Shown here: positions 43,073 to 52,470 of the stretch, one piece after another
How the letters are laid out: each line of letters begins with the position of its first letter
Numbering within the stretch: position 1 is the first letter of the stretch
DNA from: Flavobacteriales bacterium
GTDB taxonomy: Bacteria; Bacteroidota; Bacteroidia; Flavobacteriales_D; Crocinitomicaceae
Direction: 5' to 3'
Length of the DNA: 64,000 nucleotides
Assembly: GCA_947497485.1 (NCBI GenBank)
Contig: CANMHB010000007.1
Location: forward strand, 62,001 to 126,000
Program-made: the position numbers and the translations under genes
Notes under the pieces: model-generated
The model's input: the letters and a program-made list of their open reading frames with translations, nothing else
Told to the model about the DNA's origin: nothing
Databases searched by the model: none

Positions 43073-45697
43073 GTGAGTTCCCAGAAAGCGGTCGCTGAAA
43101 CACCATTAATGAAGCAGTATAATCAGATAAAAGCCCGGCATCCGGAAGCTTTATTACTATTTCGTGTGGGCGATTTTTACGAGACTTTTGGTGAGGATGC
43201 TATTAAAACTTCCAAAATTTTGGGTATCATATTAACGAAAAGAAAAAATGGTTCGGCATCCGAAATTGAATTGGCTGGGTTTCCTCATCATTCGTTAGAT
43301 ACTTACTTGCCAAAATTAGTTCGAGCCGGACAGCGGGTCGCAATTTGCGATCAGTTGGAAGATCCAAAAATGACCAAAACGATCGTCAAAAGAGGTGTTA
43401 CCGAATTAGTTACTCCAGGAGTTTCTTTCAATGATCAGGTTCTGGAACAAGGGAAAAATAATTTCTTGTGTGCAATTCATTTTGGAAAGGATGAACATGG
43501 TATTGCTTTTTTAGATGTATCAACGGGTGAATTTTTAGTTGCTCAAGGAACAAAAGAGTATATCGATAAATTGATAAGTGGCTTTGATCCAAGTGAAATC
43601 GTTTTTCAAAAAAACAAAACAAAAGATTTTCAAACACATTTCGGCGATCATTATCATACTTTTAGACTCGATGACTGGGCATTTACCGAAGAATTTGCGA
43701 AAGAAAGTTTGAACAAACATTTTGGAACGAAGACTCTAAAAGGTTTCGGAATTGAAAATCTTTCTCAAGCAATTATTGCCGCAGGGGCTGTTTTTTATTA
43801 TTTGAGTGAAAATCAACATCAACGGCTAGGACATATTACGTCTATTTCGCGCATCGAAGAAGAAAAATATGTTTGGTTGGATCGGTTTACAGTTCGGAAC
43901 TTGGAATTGGTTTATTCGACTAACGAGAATGCTAAAACACTTTGTGATATATTAGACAAAACCTATACTCCAATGGGCGGTCGACTGATGAAGCGCTGGA
44001 TGGTTTTACCTCTAAAGGATGAAAAGCCTATCAATGAACGATTGGATGTTGTTGATTTTTTAAAGAAGAATGAGGAAATAGCTTTTGAACTCGGTCAGCG
44101 TTTACGTGAAATTGGCGACCTTGAACGTTTGATTTCAAAAGTGGCTGTTGGGAAAGTGAATCCAAAAGAGGTCATGCATTTGCGTAGAACTTTGTTGCAA
44201 ATCAAACCGATAAAGATTTTGTTACAGCAAGAGAAAATCGTTTCTCTTGTCAAAATGATGGATCAATTAAATCCCTGTGATACACTTATTGACTTGATTG
44301 AAAAGACACTTACCGACGAGCCGGCAGGTCAGATTGGAAAGGGTGCTGTTATTCGTTCGGGATGTAATTCTGAATTGGATGAACTACGTGAGATTTCCTT
44401 CAATGGAAAAGATTATCTGGAGCAATTGCAAGAAAGAGAATCGCAAAGAACAGGAATTCCAAGTTTGAAGATTTCATTCAACAATGTTTTTGGTTACTAC
44501 ATCGAAGTAAGAAATACGCATAAGGATAAAGTACCGGAAGATTGGATTCGTAAACAAACATTAGTAAATGCAGAGCGCTATATTACCGAAGAACTGAAGG
44601 AATACGAGACAAAAATTCTTGGCGCTGAAGAAAAGATCTTGGCAATTGAAACAAAACTTTTTCAGGATTTGGTATTCAACATGGCTGATTATATTCAACC
44701 GATTCAGCATAATGCTTTGGTGATCGCGCGATTAGATTGCTTGTTTTCGTTTGCTCAGGTTGCCCTTGAGAATAATTATAATCGTCCGCAAATAAACGAC
44801 GGATACGTTTTGGATATTAAAAACGGAAGGCACCCCGTAATTGAAAAACGCCTACCAATCGGTGAGGAATATATTGCAAATGATGTTTTTCTAGACAATT
44901 CTAGTCAGCAAATCATTATGATTACCGGTCCTAATATGAGCGGAAAAAGCGCCATTCTTCGTCAAACAGCTTTAATTGCTCTGATGGCACAAATGGGCAG
45001 TTTTGTGCCTGCTGACGAAGCCAAAATAGGATTGGTAGACAAAGTGTTTACACGCGTTGGCGCATCGGACAATATTTCTTCAGGGGAATCTACGTTTATG
45101 GTTGAAATGAATGAAACGGCTAGTATACTTAATAACATCTCTGAAAGAAGCCTCATTTTACTTGATGAAATCGGAAGAGGTACGAGCACCTACGATGGAA
45201 TTTCCATTGCTTGGGCAATCGCCGAGTTCATTCACGAGAATCCAAAAGCAAAATGCAAAACGCTTTTTGCCACCCATTATCATGAACTGAATGAAATGTC
45301 AAAGCGCTTTGAAAGAATCCATAATTTCAATGTTTTAGTTAAAGAAACCGCTAAAAACGTTTTATTCTTGCGAAAATTAGTTCCCGGAGGAAGTGAACAC
45401 TCGTTTGGAATTCACGTCGCTAAAATGGCAGGGATGCCTCCATTAGTGATTCAACGTGCAGAACAAGTTTTAAAAGATTTGGAAAATTCTCACTCTGAAG
45501 TCGGGGGTAAAAAACAAAAGGTTTCGAAAAAACAAAATTCGAACGGATCCGAAAATATGCAACTCAGTTTTTTTCAATTAAACGATCCAGTCCTAGAGCA
45601 AATCCATGATGAATTAGTTACGATTGACATCAACACACTAACACCAGTTGAGGCACTGATGAAACTTCACGAAATCAAAAAGTTAACCGGAGGATAG
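43073..45697 (+). CDS. mutS: DNA mismatch repair protein MutS
   Basis: 874 residues, start GTG at 43073, normal MutS1 length. N-terminal mismatch-recognition domain: [31 protein letters not shown] contains the Phe-x-Glu mismatch motif (FYETF). The ATPase domain has Walker [16 protein letters not shown] (about 625), Walker B and signature in [16 protein letters not shown], and the His switch ATHYHEL. The C-terminal region ends [17 protein letters not shown]. It starts repair of replication mismatches with MutL, which is not in the window. The unrelated DUF4442 gene follows after 1 base. Confidence 0.97.
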   Translation: MSSQKAVAETPLMKQYNQIKARHPEALLLFRVGDFYETFGEDAIKTSKILGIILTKRKNGSASEIELAGFPHHSLDTYLPKLVRAGQRVAICDQLEDPKMTKTIVKRGVTELVTPGVSFNDQVLEQGKNNFLCAIHFGKDEHGIAFLDVSTGEFLVAQGTKEYIDKLISGFDPSEIVFQKNKTKDFQTHFGDHYHTFRLDDWAFTEEFAKESLNKHFGTKTLKGFGIENLSQAIIAAGAVFYYLSENQHQRLGHITSISRIEEEKYVWLDRFTVRNLELVYSTNENAKTLCDILDKTYTPMGGRLMKRWMVLPLKDEKPINERLDVVDFLKKNEEIAFELGQRLREIGDLERLISKVAVGKVNPKEVMHLRRTLLQIKPIKILLQQEKIVSLVKMMDQLNPCDTLIDLIEKTLTDEPAGQIGKGAVIRSGCNSELDELREISFNGKDYLEQLQERESQRTGIPSLKISFNNVFGYYIEVRNTHKDKVPEDWIRKQTLVNAERYITEELKEYETKILGAEEKILAIETKLFQDLVFNMADYIQPIQHNALVIARLDCLFSFAQVALENNYNRPQINDGYVLDIKNGRHPVIEKRLPIGEEYIANDVFLDNSSQQIIMITGPNMSGKSAILRQTALIALMAQMGSFVPADEAKIGLVDKVFTRVGASDNISSGESTFMVEMNETASILNNISERSLILLDEIGRGTSTYDGISIAWAIAEFIHENPKAKCKTLFATHYHELNEMSKRFERIHNFNVLVKETAKNVLFLRKLVPGGSEHSFGIHVAKMAGMPPLVIQRAEQVLKDLENSHSEVGGKKQKVSKKQNSNGSENMQLSFFQLNDPVLEQIHDELVTIDINTLTPVEALMKLHEIKKLTGG

Positions 45698-45698
45698 T

Positions 45699-46163
45699 AT
45701 GGAAGTTTCAATCAGAAAAATGCGTTGGAAACTTTTTTTACTCGGACTGTTTAAAATTCCGATTATTGGTTTTGTTCGACCAAAGCTCGTTTCAATTGAC
45801 AATAAAGAAATTGTTATCTCAATTTCATTGAGGAAACGAACTAAAAATCATTTGAATTCGATGTATTTTGGAGCTTTGGCTGTTGGGGCGGATGTTGCTG
45901 CTGGAATATTAGCATTTTACTTTTCTGAAAAAAATAACAAAAAAATTTCCTTAGCCTTTAAAGGAATGAACGCCCAATTTTTAAAACGTGCTGAAAGTAA
46001 CATTCGATTTATTTGTTCTGAAGGAGAAATGATTGAAGAGATGGTTCAAATGAGTATCAATTCTGGTGAAAGACAGAATCAGTCTGTGAAGGTTAATGCG
46101 ATGAATGAGCATAATGAAATCGTGGCGATTTTTGAAATGGTTGTATCTTTGAAAGTTTTATAA
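45699..46163 (+). CDS. DUF4442 hotdog-fold thioesterase-like protein
   Basis: 154 residues of the DUF4442 family (a hotdog/acyl-CoA thioesterase-like fold). The conserved part is LRKRTKNHLNSMYFGALAVGADVAAGILAFYF, with the N-terminal FVRPKLVSIDNKEIVISI strand and a C-terminal region NAMNEHNEIVAIFEMVVSLKV. The usual active-site Asp/Glu of thioesterases is not obvious, as in the family. It starts 1 base after mutS and its stop overlaps the next ATG by 1 base, so it is part of a message with the two genes that follow. Confidence 0.8.
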   Translation: MEVSIRKMRWKLFLLGLFKIPIIGFVRPKLVSIDNKEIVISISLRKRTKNHLNSMYFGALAVGADVAAGILAFYFSEKNNKKISLAFKGMNAQFLKRAESNIRFICSEGEMIEEMVQMSINSGERQNQSVKVNAMNEHNEIVAIFEMVVSLKVL

Positions 46164-47080
46164 TGAGTAGGGTCCTTTTATTTTTACTTCCGATGTTCTT
46201 CTATTATTCTTGTGGGCTTGAAACAGCTTCACCAGATTATAATTCAGATCTAATAATCGCATCAAATTTTCTTCATCCAAAGGATTCTGTGCACTATAAA
46301 AATTTTGAAAAGAAAACAAAAATCCACATAAAGATTATCCACTTATCGGCTGATAATATTCAAAATCAATTAAATAATGCTGGTTACAATTCAAAAATCG
46401 ATCTAATTTTTGTAAAATCGATAAAAGATTTAAAATCAATTAATGATAAAAACCTTCATGCGTTCAGTTATAATTATTTGAAATCAGAATTAAGTTCTTA
46501 CAAACCAGTTCAAAACAATAGATGGTTAATAGCTGGAATCGACCCCTATATATTTTCTTATTTCGAGCAAGATTCTATAATCCGACCTGAAGAATATAGT
46601 GATTTAACCGATGGGTTTTTATGGGCAACTCCAAATGAAGAAAATATTGATGTATTTTTAGCTTACACCAAATACCATTTAAGAAAAAATGAAAAAGGTG
46701 CTTTTAGGAAATGGAAACAAAATCTTAAAAGAAATCAAGTGATTTTCGACAAAGGAACAGATAGCCTGGCGTCACAACAGTTTTTATTATCAAAGGAAAG
46801 TGATATTTTATCTGATAAACGTCTATCAAAACAGAAAAAACGAGTGATTTTTATTCCAAAAGGGATCAAGGGGAAATATTATTCGGATAAATACAGTGTA
46901 GCTTTGGTTGAGCAAGCTTCAAACTTTCATAATGCAAAGCGATTGTTGAAATACATAAATAGACTTGGTAGAATCCCAGCGCCATACCATATAAAACCAT
47001 ATCCTAAAGACGATAAAAAGGATAATATTAGTCGCTTATCGAACGAATCCATTTTATCTAATCTTGACAAATTCAACTAA
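46163..47080 (+). CDS. Lipoprotein with periplasmic-binding-protein-like fold
   Basis: 305 residues. Signal peptide and lipobox YYSC (Cys17). The pattern is that of type II binding proteins: DLIIASNFLHPKD near the start, the FEKKTKIHIKIIHLSADNI strand-helix, a NAGYNSKIDLIFVKSIKDL element, and late SVALVEQASNFHNAKRLLKYINRLGR. This resembles iron-binding or solute-binding lipoproteins, but no ABC permease or ATPase is near and the signature motifs of iron binding (two adjacent Tyr) are not obvious. Function unknown. The ATG overlaps the upstream stop by 1 base. Confidence 0.6.
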   Translation: MSRVLLFLLPMFFYYSCGLETASPDYNSDLIIASNFLHPKDSVHYKNFEKKTKIHIKIIHLSADNIQNQLNNAGYNSKIDLIFVKSIKDLKSINDKNLHAFSYNYLKSELSSYKPVQNNRWLIAGIDPYIFSYFEQDSIIRPEEYSDLTDGFLWATPNEENIDVFLAYTKYHLRKNEKGAFRKWKQNLKRNQVIFDKGTDSLASQQFLLSKESDILSDKRLSKQKKRVIFIPKGIKGKYYSDKYSVALVEQASNFHNAKRLLKYINRLGRIPAPYHIKPYPKDDKKDNISRLSNESILSNLDKFN

Positions 47081-47085
47081 CATTT

Positions 47086-47445
47086 ATGGATCATGCACTT
47101 GAAGAGCGTTTTCAAAAACTAAAGTTACATCTGGAAAAAGATTTTGGGGATGGAATGGATGTTCAAGCCTTACTTTTTTTAATTGGCGTTAATGAATTAG
47201 GAATTGGACATCGCAATTTTTCCAAACAAGAGAAAACAGATTTATTGCATATTGCAATTTGCACGCTACTAGAACCATATGGTTATTATGAATTTGAATA
47301 TCGGGATGATGAAAACTGGCCTCACTTTAAATTGTTAAAGCAATTGCCATCACTAAGTCATTCAGAACAACAACATTTAATTAAAGAAGCAATGCTCGAT
47401 TATTTTATAGAAAACGGGTATTACTCGGAGGAGCAAATTATTTGA
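47086..47445 (+). CDS. Conserved hypothetical protein
   Basis: 119 residues, soluble, no signal peptide or membrane segment. It is mainly helical and acidic, with ALLFLIGVNELGIGHRNFSKQEKTDLLHIAICTLL followed by an acidic strand YGYYEFEYRDDENWPHFKLLKQLP. I recognise no domain. It lies 5 bases after the binding-protein-like gene, so it is probably co-transcribed, and its end overlaps PorZ (opposite strand) by 8 bases. Confidence 0.65.
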   Translation: MDHALEERFQKLKLHLEKDFGDGMDVQALLFLIGVNELGIGHRNFSKQEKTDLLHIAICTLLEPYGYYEFEYRDDENWPHFKLLKQLPSLSHSEQQHLIKEAMLDYFIENGYYSEEQII

Positions 47446-49756
47446 TTACCAATACTTTCCCAACTTTCTCATCCTTTCCCTCATTGGTAGCTGTCCAAAT
47501 AAAATAAACTCCAGTGGCCACCTTTTCTCCGCTTAGTGTGTTACAATCCCAGGTTGCAGTACCGCCATTTGATGTGGTTTTGTAGACCAAATTTCCAGCT
47601 ACATCAGTTATTTTAACATCAGAATCATATCGAATCCCCTGAATTGTAACAGGCCCGAAATAATTTGGCCTAACAGGGTTGGGAAAAACAATTGTATTTG
47701 CGTATTCGGGATCTTCATAACTTGCGTTAGTGCGGTAAGAAACAAGTCCTTTGTCTGTTATGATAAATAATTCACCGGTATCATGATTTAATTTGATATC
47801 ATAAATAACATTTGATATTAAAGGTGAATTTTCGGTTGTAAGGTTTTCAAGAATTTCATTACCATCTGCTGAAAGCAAAATTAATCCTGAATTAGCTGTT
47901 GCCATCCATTTTCGATTACCACCATCGACTTCAATGTCGGTAATGTGTGTCGAGCCCAATAAATATTCTACATTCCCTTCGAAATTAATTTTAATGCGCT
48001 GCGCATTGTATTCACCTGCATTTGCGTTAAAAACATTTGACGCATTATAAAGAATTGCAAAACCTGCATCTGTTCCAATCCATATTTCACCATTAAAATC
48101 AGCAGCAATTGCAGTTACATTTGATGATGGCAAATCTCCAGTAAATGACCCGGTGGTTAGTTGTTTAAATTGGTCATCTGATTCATCCTCGATTGTTCCT
48201 TTGTGATTATATCCAAAAAGCCCTTCATCTAAAATACTGAACCAAATATTGTTGTCAAAATCGACAATCATTTTTTGAGAGAACTTATTTCTAGCCTCAA
48301 AACCACAGTCGAAATTTTTCCAAGTTCCATTCTTGTCTAGAACATTCAACGGTTTTTCGCTGTAGCCATTTAAAGCCCAAAGATTTCCATCTTCATCATA
48401 CGAAATATCGGAAACCAAACTCCAACCATTACCCAAATTTGTTTGTTCAATCGTTGAATTTACAGAATTATAGCATTCGGTTAGATTTCCGTTAATTACA
48501 GAAATAGGTTCAGAGGAATAGGTGCAAATCGCACTTTGTTCAGGATTTTTGGGATTTATAGCTACATCTAAATAATCCCAAATATTTTTATTTTGCCATT
48601 CTGTCGTGTTATCAATTGTTTTGCAATTCCAGGTTTCATTTTGAAAAAAATGTACCCCATTCTTGGAGAAAGTTGGTTGCTTTCCTGAAAGTCGACCGGA
48701 GGCGATTGCCAAGGTCCCTTTTTGCCAATCCATAGCGTAAAAATTCTTATTTAGTGGACCGCTGATGGAATAAGGTTTGTAATCAACTTCCGTCGGAAAA
48801 AAAAGAAGACCCAAATTGTTATCTGCAGCCCAAAGTCCGTTCGCGTTTTTAACACATCTATTTAAATTGAAATAAGCGTCAAAATTTGAAGAGGTGTAGG
48901 ATTCAATTACACTCAATGAATTGTCATATACAAAGCATCCGCCATTTAAACTTACCACGAGATTACCATCAACCTCGTTTATCGAATTGATTTGTGCAAT
49001 CCATGGAAAATTCGTGATATTCGTTTTTCCAAAGGGTTCAATGGCAAAAACTGAATCACTCACAACTGCCGTTTGACTTTTGAATAGTATTGTTAAATAG
49101 CCATTGTGAAATTCCAATTCCGAAAAATAGCCAACACTCGAATAGTTCGGTAATCCCTGACTTGAAACCCATTGAGATTCATCAGGAAGAGCTGGGTTGT
49201 TGTAATTACCTTTAAGCAATCTCGTAGGAGTAAGAGCAAAAATCGTATCGTTTCGAATACCAACATCATTGATTTTCTCCAATGTTCCGGTTGGATAATA
49301 CGTTTCTTTTACTTCATTTTTAATGGGGTCTATTTTTAAAATGGAACAATCATTTGCCGCTAAAACGAATGAGCCAGCTCTCGCAAAATGATTTATTCGC
49401 TTAGAATTCGGTATTTGTGCCAACTTTAATGCAGGAATATTATAAAAGCGCCCATTTTTATATTTATCGATGTTGCCATTTGAGTATCCAATAAATAAGG
49501 CTTGATCAACATCATCGTAGAAAATACTGCTTATTTCAATGTCAGATAGGCCATTCAAGGAGGTGAAAAGCTCATGTGATTCGTCAGATAAACTTAAGAC
49601 TGAAAGCCCATTTTCGTATGCTGTGTAGATAAACTGACCATCTTCTACAACATCTATGGCTTTTGCCGTGACAACATGCAATCGCCACTCGCCCATTCCG
49701 ATTTGCGCTCGAACAAATCCAATTGTTATGAATAGAACGGAAAGGAGCTGCTTCAT
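47438..49756 (-). CDS. porZ: T9SS component PorZ (two-beta-propeller surface protein)
   Basis: 772 residues, close to the known size of P. gingivalis PorZ. Signal peptide MKQLLSVLFITIGFVRAQ, then about 600 residues of beta-propeller repeats (LSVLSLSDESHEL, VLAANDCSILKIDPI, SNVTAIAADFNGEIWIGTDAGFAIL, HITDIEVDGGNRKWMATANSGL), and a C-terminal sorting-type domain starting FPNPVRPNYFG and ending KVGKVLVIK. The repeat style matches two-component-regulator propellers. In P. gingivalis PorZ helps attach anionic lipopolysaccharide to T9SS cargo with PorU. No porU is seen nearby. The name rests on domain order and length, not on a search. Confidence 0.78.
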   Translation of the reverse strand: MKQLLSVLFITIGFVRAQIGMGEWRLHVVTAKAIDVVEDGQFIYTAYENGLSVLSLSDESHELFTSLNGLSDIEISSIFYDDVDQALFIGYSNGNIDKYKNGRFYNIPALKLAQIPNSKRINHFARAGSFVLAANDCSILKIDPIKNEVKETYYPTGTLEKINDVGIRNDTIFALTPTRLLKGNYNNPALPDESQWVSSQGLPNYSSVGYFSELEFHNGYLTILFKSQTAVVSDSVFAIEPFGKTNITNFPWIAQINSINEVDGNLVVSLNGGCFVYDNSLSVIESYTSSNFDAYFNLNRCVKNANGLWAADNNLGLLFFPTEVDYKPYSISGPLNKNFYAMDWQKGTLAIASGRLSGKQPTFSKNGVHFFQNETWNCKTIDNTTEWQNKNIWDYLDVAINPKNPEQSAICTYSSEPISVINGNLTECYNSVNSTIEQTNLGNGWSLVSDISYDEDGNLWALNGYSEKPLNVLDKNGTWKNFDCGFEARNKFSQKMIVDFDNNIWFSILDEGLFGYNHKGTIEDESDDQFKQLTTGSFTGDLPSSNVTAIAADFNGEIWIGTDAGFAILYNASNVFNANAGEYNAQRIKINFEGNVEYLLGSTHITDIEVDGGNRKWMATANSGLILLSADGNEILENLTTENSPLISNVIYDIKLNHDTGELFIITDKGLVSYRTNASYEDPEYANTIVFPNPVRPNYFGPVTIQGIRYDSDVKITDVAGNLVYKTTSNGGTATWDCNTLSGEKVATGVYFIWTATNEGKDEKVGKVLVIK

Positions 49757-49808
49757 TTAAATTAAACGCAAAATCTTGACAAAAATTGAATTCAAAAGTT
49801 CTTTTTTA

Positions 49809-51515
49809 TCATTTCACAAAACGAACTATAAGTTTATCATCTTCTTTTGATACTTTGAGTAGGTTTTGTTTTGTTAAACTCTTAATGCTAGTGTCCCACT
49901 GTTTATTACTCATTGAAAACTTATTTCGCAATTCTGGAAGTTCCATTTCATTCTCTCCAAGCATAATATTATAAATATCCTGTTCGAGGTCATTTAATTC
50001 AATTTTTACTGAAGTTGTTTCAGGTCTCATTTGAGGAAAGAAAAGAACCTCTTGAATCGAAGGATTGTTTGTTAGATACATAATCAATCGATCCATTCCG
50101 ATTCCCAAACCACTCGTTGGGGGCATCCCATATTCAAGTGCACGAAGGAAATCCTGATCGATAAACATTGCTTCATCATCTCCTTTTTCTTGCAATCGAA
50201 GTTGCTCCTCAAATCTTTCGCGCTGATCAATTGGGTCGTTTAACTCTGAGTATGCATTCGCAATTTCTTTCCCGCAAACCATCAACTCAAATCGCTCCGT
50301 TAATTCCGGGTTGTCTCGATGAACTTTGCACAATGGCGACATTTCTTTAGGATAATCAGTAATAAATGTTGGCTGGATGTAATTCCCTTCACATTTTTCA
50401 CCAAAGATTTCGTCGATCAATTTTCCTTTTCCCATCGTTTCATCAACTTCTATTCCCATGTTTTTTGCTGCAATTCGAAGTTCTTCTTCGGACTTTCCCT
50501 GAATATCGAATCCTGTGAAGTCAATTATTGCTTGTCGCATTGTTACTCTTTTGTAGGGAGCTTTGAAATCAATATTATGTTCACCAAAAGTCGCTTTGGT
50601 GGTTCCATTAACGGCAATCGCACAATGCTCCAAAAGTCGCTCCGTGAAATCCATCATCCAATTATAATCCTTGTATGAAACATAGATTTCCATGGCCGTA
50701 AATTCCGGATTGTGCGTTCGATCCATTCCTTCATTTCGGAAGTTTTTTGAGAACTCATACACGCCATCAAACCCACCAACGATCAATCGTTTTAAATACA
50801 ATTCATTGGCAATTCGCATGTAAAGTGGAATATCCAAGGCATTATGATGTGTTATAAACGGTCTTGCCGACGCTCCACCAGGAATGGCTTGTAAAACAGG
50901 TGTCTCAACTTCCATATAACCGGCGGAATTGAAAAATTCACGCATCGCATTGAAAAGTTTGGTTCGCTTCACAAAAACATCTTTCACTTGATTGTTAACA
51001 ACCAAATCCACATACCGTTGTCTGTAACGAAGTTCAGGATCGGTAAAAGCATCATGAACGCGGCCTTCAGCATCCGTTTTTGGAAGAGGCAATGGTCGTA
51101 ATGATTTACTCAAAATTGTAAATTCTTTCACATTTACCGAAATTTCACCAACTTGGGTTTTGAATACATTTCCTTTAATTCCGATAAAATCACCTAAGTC
51201 AAGAAGTCGTTTGAACACCTCGTTGTAAAGCGTTTTGTCTTCATCAGGACAAATTTCGTCGCGATTAAAATATACTTGAATCCGACCTGAAGAATCTTGT
51301 AATTCAGCAAATGATGCTTTTCCCATGATCCGCTGGGACATCATTCTTCCCGCCAAGCATACTTCCTTACCATCTTCAAAAACCTGTTTTATGTCAGTTG
51401 CCAGCATATTCACAGGATATAATTCTGCGGGATAGGGCTCAATTCCCATCTCCCGTAATTTTTTTAAATTCTCGCGGCGTTGAAGTTCTTGTTCGGAAAG
51501 TTCTTGATGACTCAT
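49809..51515 (-). CDS. lysS: Lysyl-tRNA synthetase (class II)
   Basis: 568 residues from ATG at 51515 (MSHQELSEQEL); a start 7 codons further upstream is possible but the promoter box lies right there. Class II motifs: anticodon-binding OB domain (VCLAGRMMSQRIMGKASFAELQD segment), ARPFITHHNALD, GFDGVYEFSKNFRNEGMD with motif 2 Arg, and motif 3 ending GLGIGMDRLIMYL. A C-terminal extension of about 65 residues beyond the usual end (DIYNIMLGENEMELPELRNKFSMSNKQWDTSIKS and on) is seen in Bacteroidota LysS. It charges tRNA-Lys. Confidence 0.96.
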   Translation of the reverse strand: MSHQELSEQELQRRENLKKLREMGIEPYPAELYPVNMLATDIKQVFEDGKEVCLAGRMMSQRIMGKASFAELQDSSGRIQVYFNRDEICPDEDKTLYNEVFKRLLDLGDFIGIKGNVFKTQVGEISVNVKEFTILSKSLRPLPLPKTDAEGRVHDAFTDPELRYRQRYVDLVVNNQVKDVFVKRTKLFNAMREFFNSAGYMEVETPVLQAIPGGASARPFITHHNALDIPLYMRIANELYLKRLIVGGFDGVYEFSKNFRNEGMDRTHNPEFTAMEIYVSYKDYNWMMDFTERLLEHCAIAVNGTTKATFGEHNIDFKAPYKRVTMRQAIIDFTGFDIQGKSEEELRIAAKNMGIEVDETMGKGKLIDEIFGEKCEGNYIQPTFITDYPKEMSPLCKVHRDNPELTERFELMVCGKEIANAYSELNDPIDQRERFEEQLRLQEKGDDEAMFIDQDFLRALEYGMPPTSGLGIGMDRLIMYLTNNPSIQEVLFFPQMRPETTSVKIELNDLEQDIYNIMLGENEMELPELRNKFSMSNKQWDTSIKSLTKQNLLKVSKEDDKLIVRFVK

Positions 51516-51533
51516 TTTACTAATAAATTTGGG

Positions 51534-51541
51534 CAAAATTA
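51534..51541 (-). promoter_or_regulatory. -7 box of lysS
   Basis: TAATTTTG on the minus strand matches TAnnTTTG, 18 bases before the ATG at 51515. No clear -33 element. Confidence 0.45.
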
Positions 51542-51580
51542 CAGTTAAATCTGCAAAGATGAAAGCACGTGGAAAGTTAT

Positions 51581-51664
51581 AATTGCGAATTGTGAACGTT
51601 GGAATTGCGAATGTTAGAGTTGCAAATGGTGAACTAATCGTTCTGAGTTAGCAATTCATAGTTC
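51581..51664. repeat. Degenerate short repeats between lysS and the bacilliredoxin gene
   Basis: AATTGCGAAT occurs twice exactly (51581-51590 and 51603-51612), with looser GTTGCAAATGGTGAAC variants after it, and GAACTA/TAGTTC form a small inverted pair (51631-51636 and 51659-51664). This is the kind of short repeat often seen between flavobacterial genes. The 203-base gap holds no other ORF; promoters flank it on both sides. Confidence 0.4.
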
Positions 51665-51715
51665 TTAAATTAACTTCTTTTAAAAAAATAAAAACGATCT
51701 CATTTCTCTATTTGT

Positions 51716-51723
51716 TAACTTTG
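51716..51723 (+). promoter_or_regulatory. -7 box of the bacilliredoxin gene
   Basis: TAACTTTG matches TAnnTTTG, 16 bases before the ATG at 51740. No convincing -33 TTG. Confidence 0.5.
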
Positions 51724-51739
51724 TAAAAAATCAAAGATT

Positions 51740-52153
51740 ATGTATCCAGCAGAATTAGTAAAACCAATGAAAGAAGACCTTACAAATGTTGGGTTTAAAG
51801 AATTAGCAAATGCAGCTGAGGTAGATCAGACGCTACAAAATGCAGAAGGAACACTACTTGTTGTTGTAAATTCAGTTTGTGGTTGTGCGGCAGGAAATAT
51901 GCGCCCTGGTGTTAAGCTATCGCTTCAACATGATAAAAAACCGGCCAATTTAACGACTGTTTTTGCAGGAGTTGACACGGAGGCAGTTGCGCAAGCAAGA
52001 AAATACTTTTTACCTTATCCGCCTTCATCTCCCTCGATTGCCTTATTTAAAGACGGAAAATTAGTTCATTTTCTAGAGCGTCATCACATTGAAGGGGGAA
52101 CAGCGCAAATGATTGCAGCAAACTTAGAAGCAGCTTACGACGAATTCTGTTAA
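51740..52153 (+). CDS. Bacilliredoxin (BrxA/BrxB, YphP/YqiW family)
   Basis: 137 residues. The redox motif is CGC (Cys47, Gly48, Cys49) in VVNSVCGCAAGNMRPG, the signature of bacilliredoxins, which remove bacillithiol from oxidised Cys residues. Other family features: MYPAELVKPMKEDL at the start, VFAGVDTEAVAQAR, YPPSSPSIALFKDGKLVHFLERHHIEG. It implies that the organism may use bacillithiol, as some Bacteroidota do, but no bshA, bshB or bshC gene is in the window. The following ArsC-like gene begins in the stop codon, a 1-base overlap. Confidence 0.9.
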   Translation: MYPAELVKPMKEDLTNVGFKELANAAEVDQTLQNAEGTLLVVVNSVCGCAAGNMRPGVKLSLQHDKKPANLTTVFAGVDTEAVAQARKYFLPYPPSSPSIALFKDGKLVHFLERHHIEGGTAQMIAANLEAAYDEFC

Positions 52154-52470
52154 TGAAACGTATTTATTATTTGAGTTCCTGTGACACCTGCCGTCGCATT
52201 ATGAAAGAATTTAATCGACGAGATGAATTTGAATTGATTGATATTAAAACATCGAACATCGATTCTAAAACGATTGACTTTTTGAGGGAGAAAACTGGAT
52301 CTTATGAGGCTCTTTTTTCAAAACGTGCTATCAAATACAAAACGCTTGGATTGAAAAATAAAAACTTTTCCGATCAGGATTTTCGCCAGTTAATTGTAGA
52401 TGAGTATACTTTTCTAAAGCGTCCGGTTTTAATTGATGGTGAAAAAGTAGCGATTGGAAAATTGATTTAA
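52153..52470 (+). CDS. ArsC/Spx-family thiol protein
   Basis: 105 residues, thioredoxin-like ArsC/Spx fold. Its start carries a CDTC motif (Cys10-Asp-Thr-Cys13), rather than the single Cys of E. coli ArsC, the arrangement seen in Spx or YffB types. RPVLIDGEKVAIG is the conserved Arg-Pro segment. The Spx regulator and the arsenate reductase both fit; no RNA-polymerase-binding hallmark can be checked here. Start overlaps the bacilliredoxin stop by 1 base, so both are redox partners in one message. It converges with DUF2279 with a 4-base overlap. Confidence 0.82.
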   Translation: MKRIYYLSSCDTCRRIMKEFNRRDEFELIDIKTSNIDSKTIDFLREKTGSYEALFSKRAIKYKTLGLKNKNFSDQDFRQLIVDEYTFLKRPVLIDGEKVAIGKLI

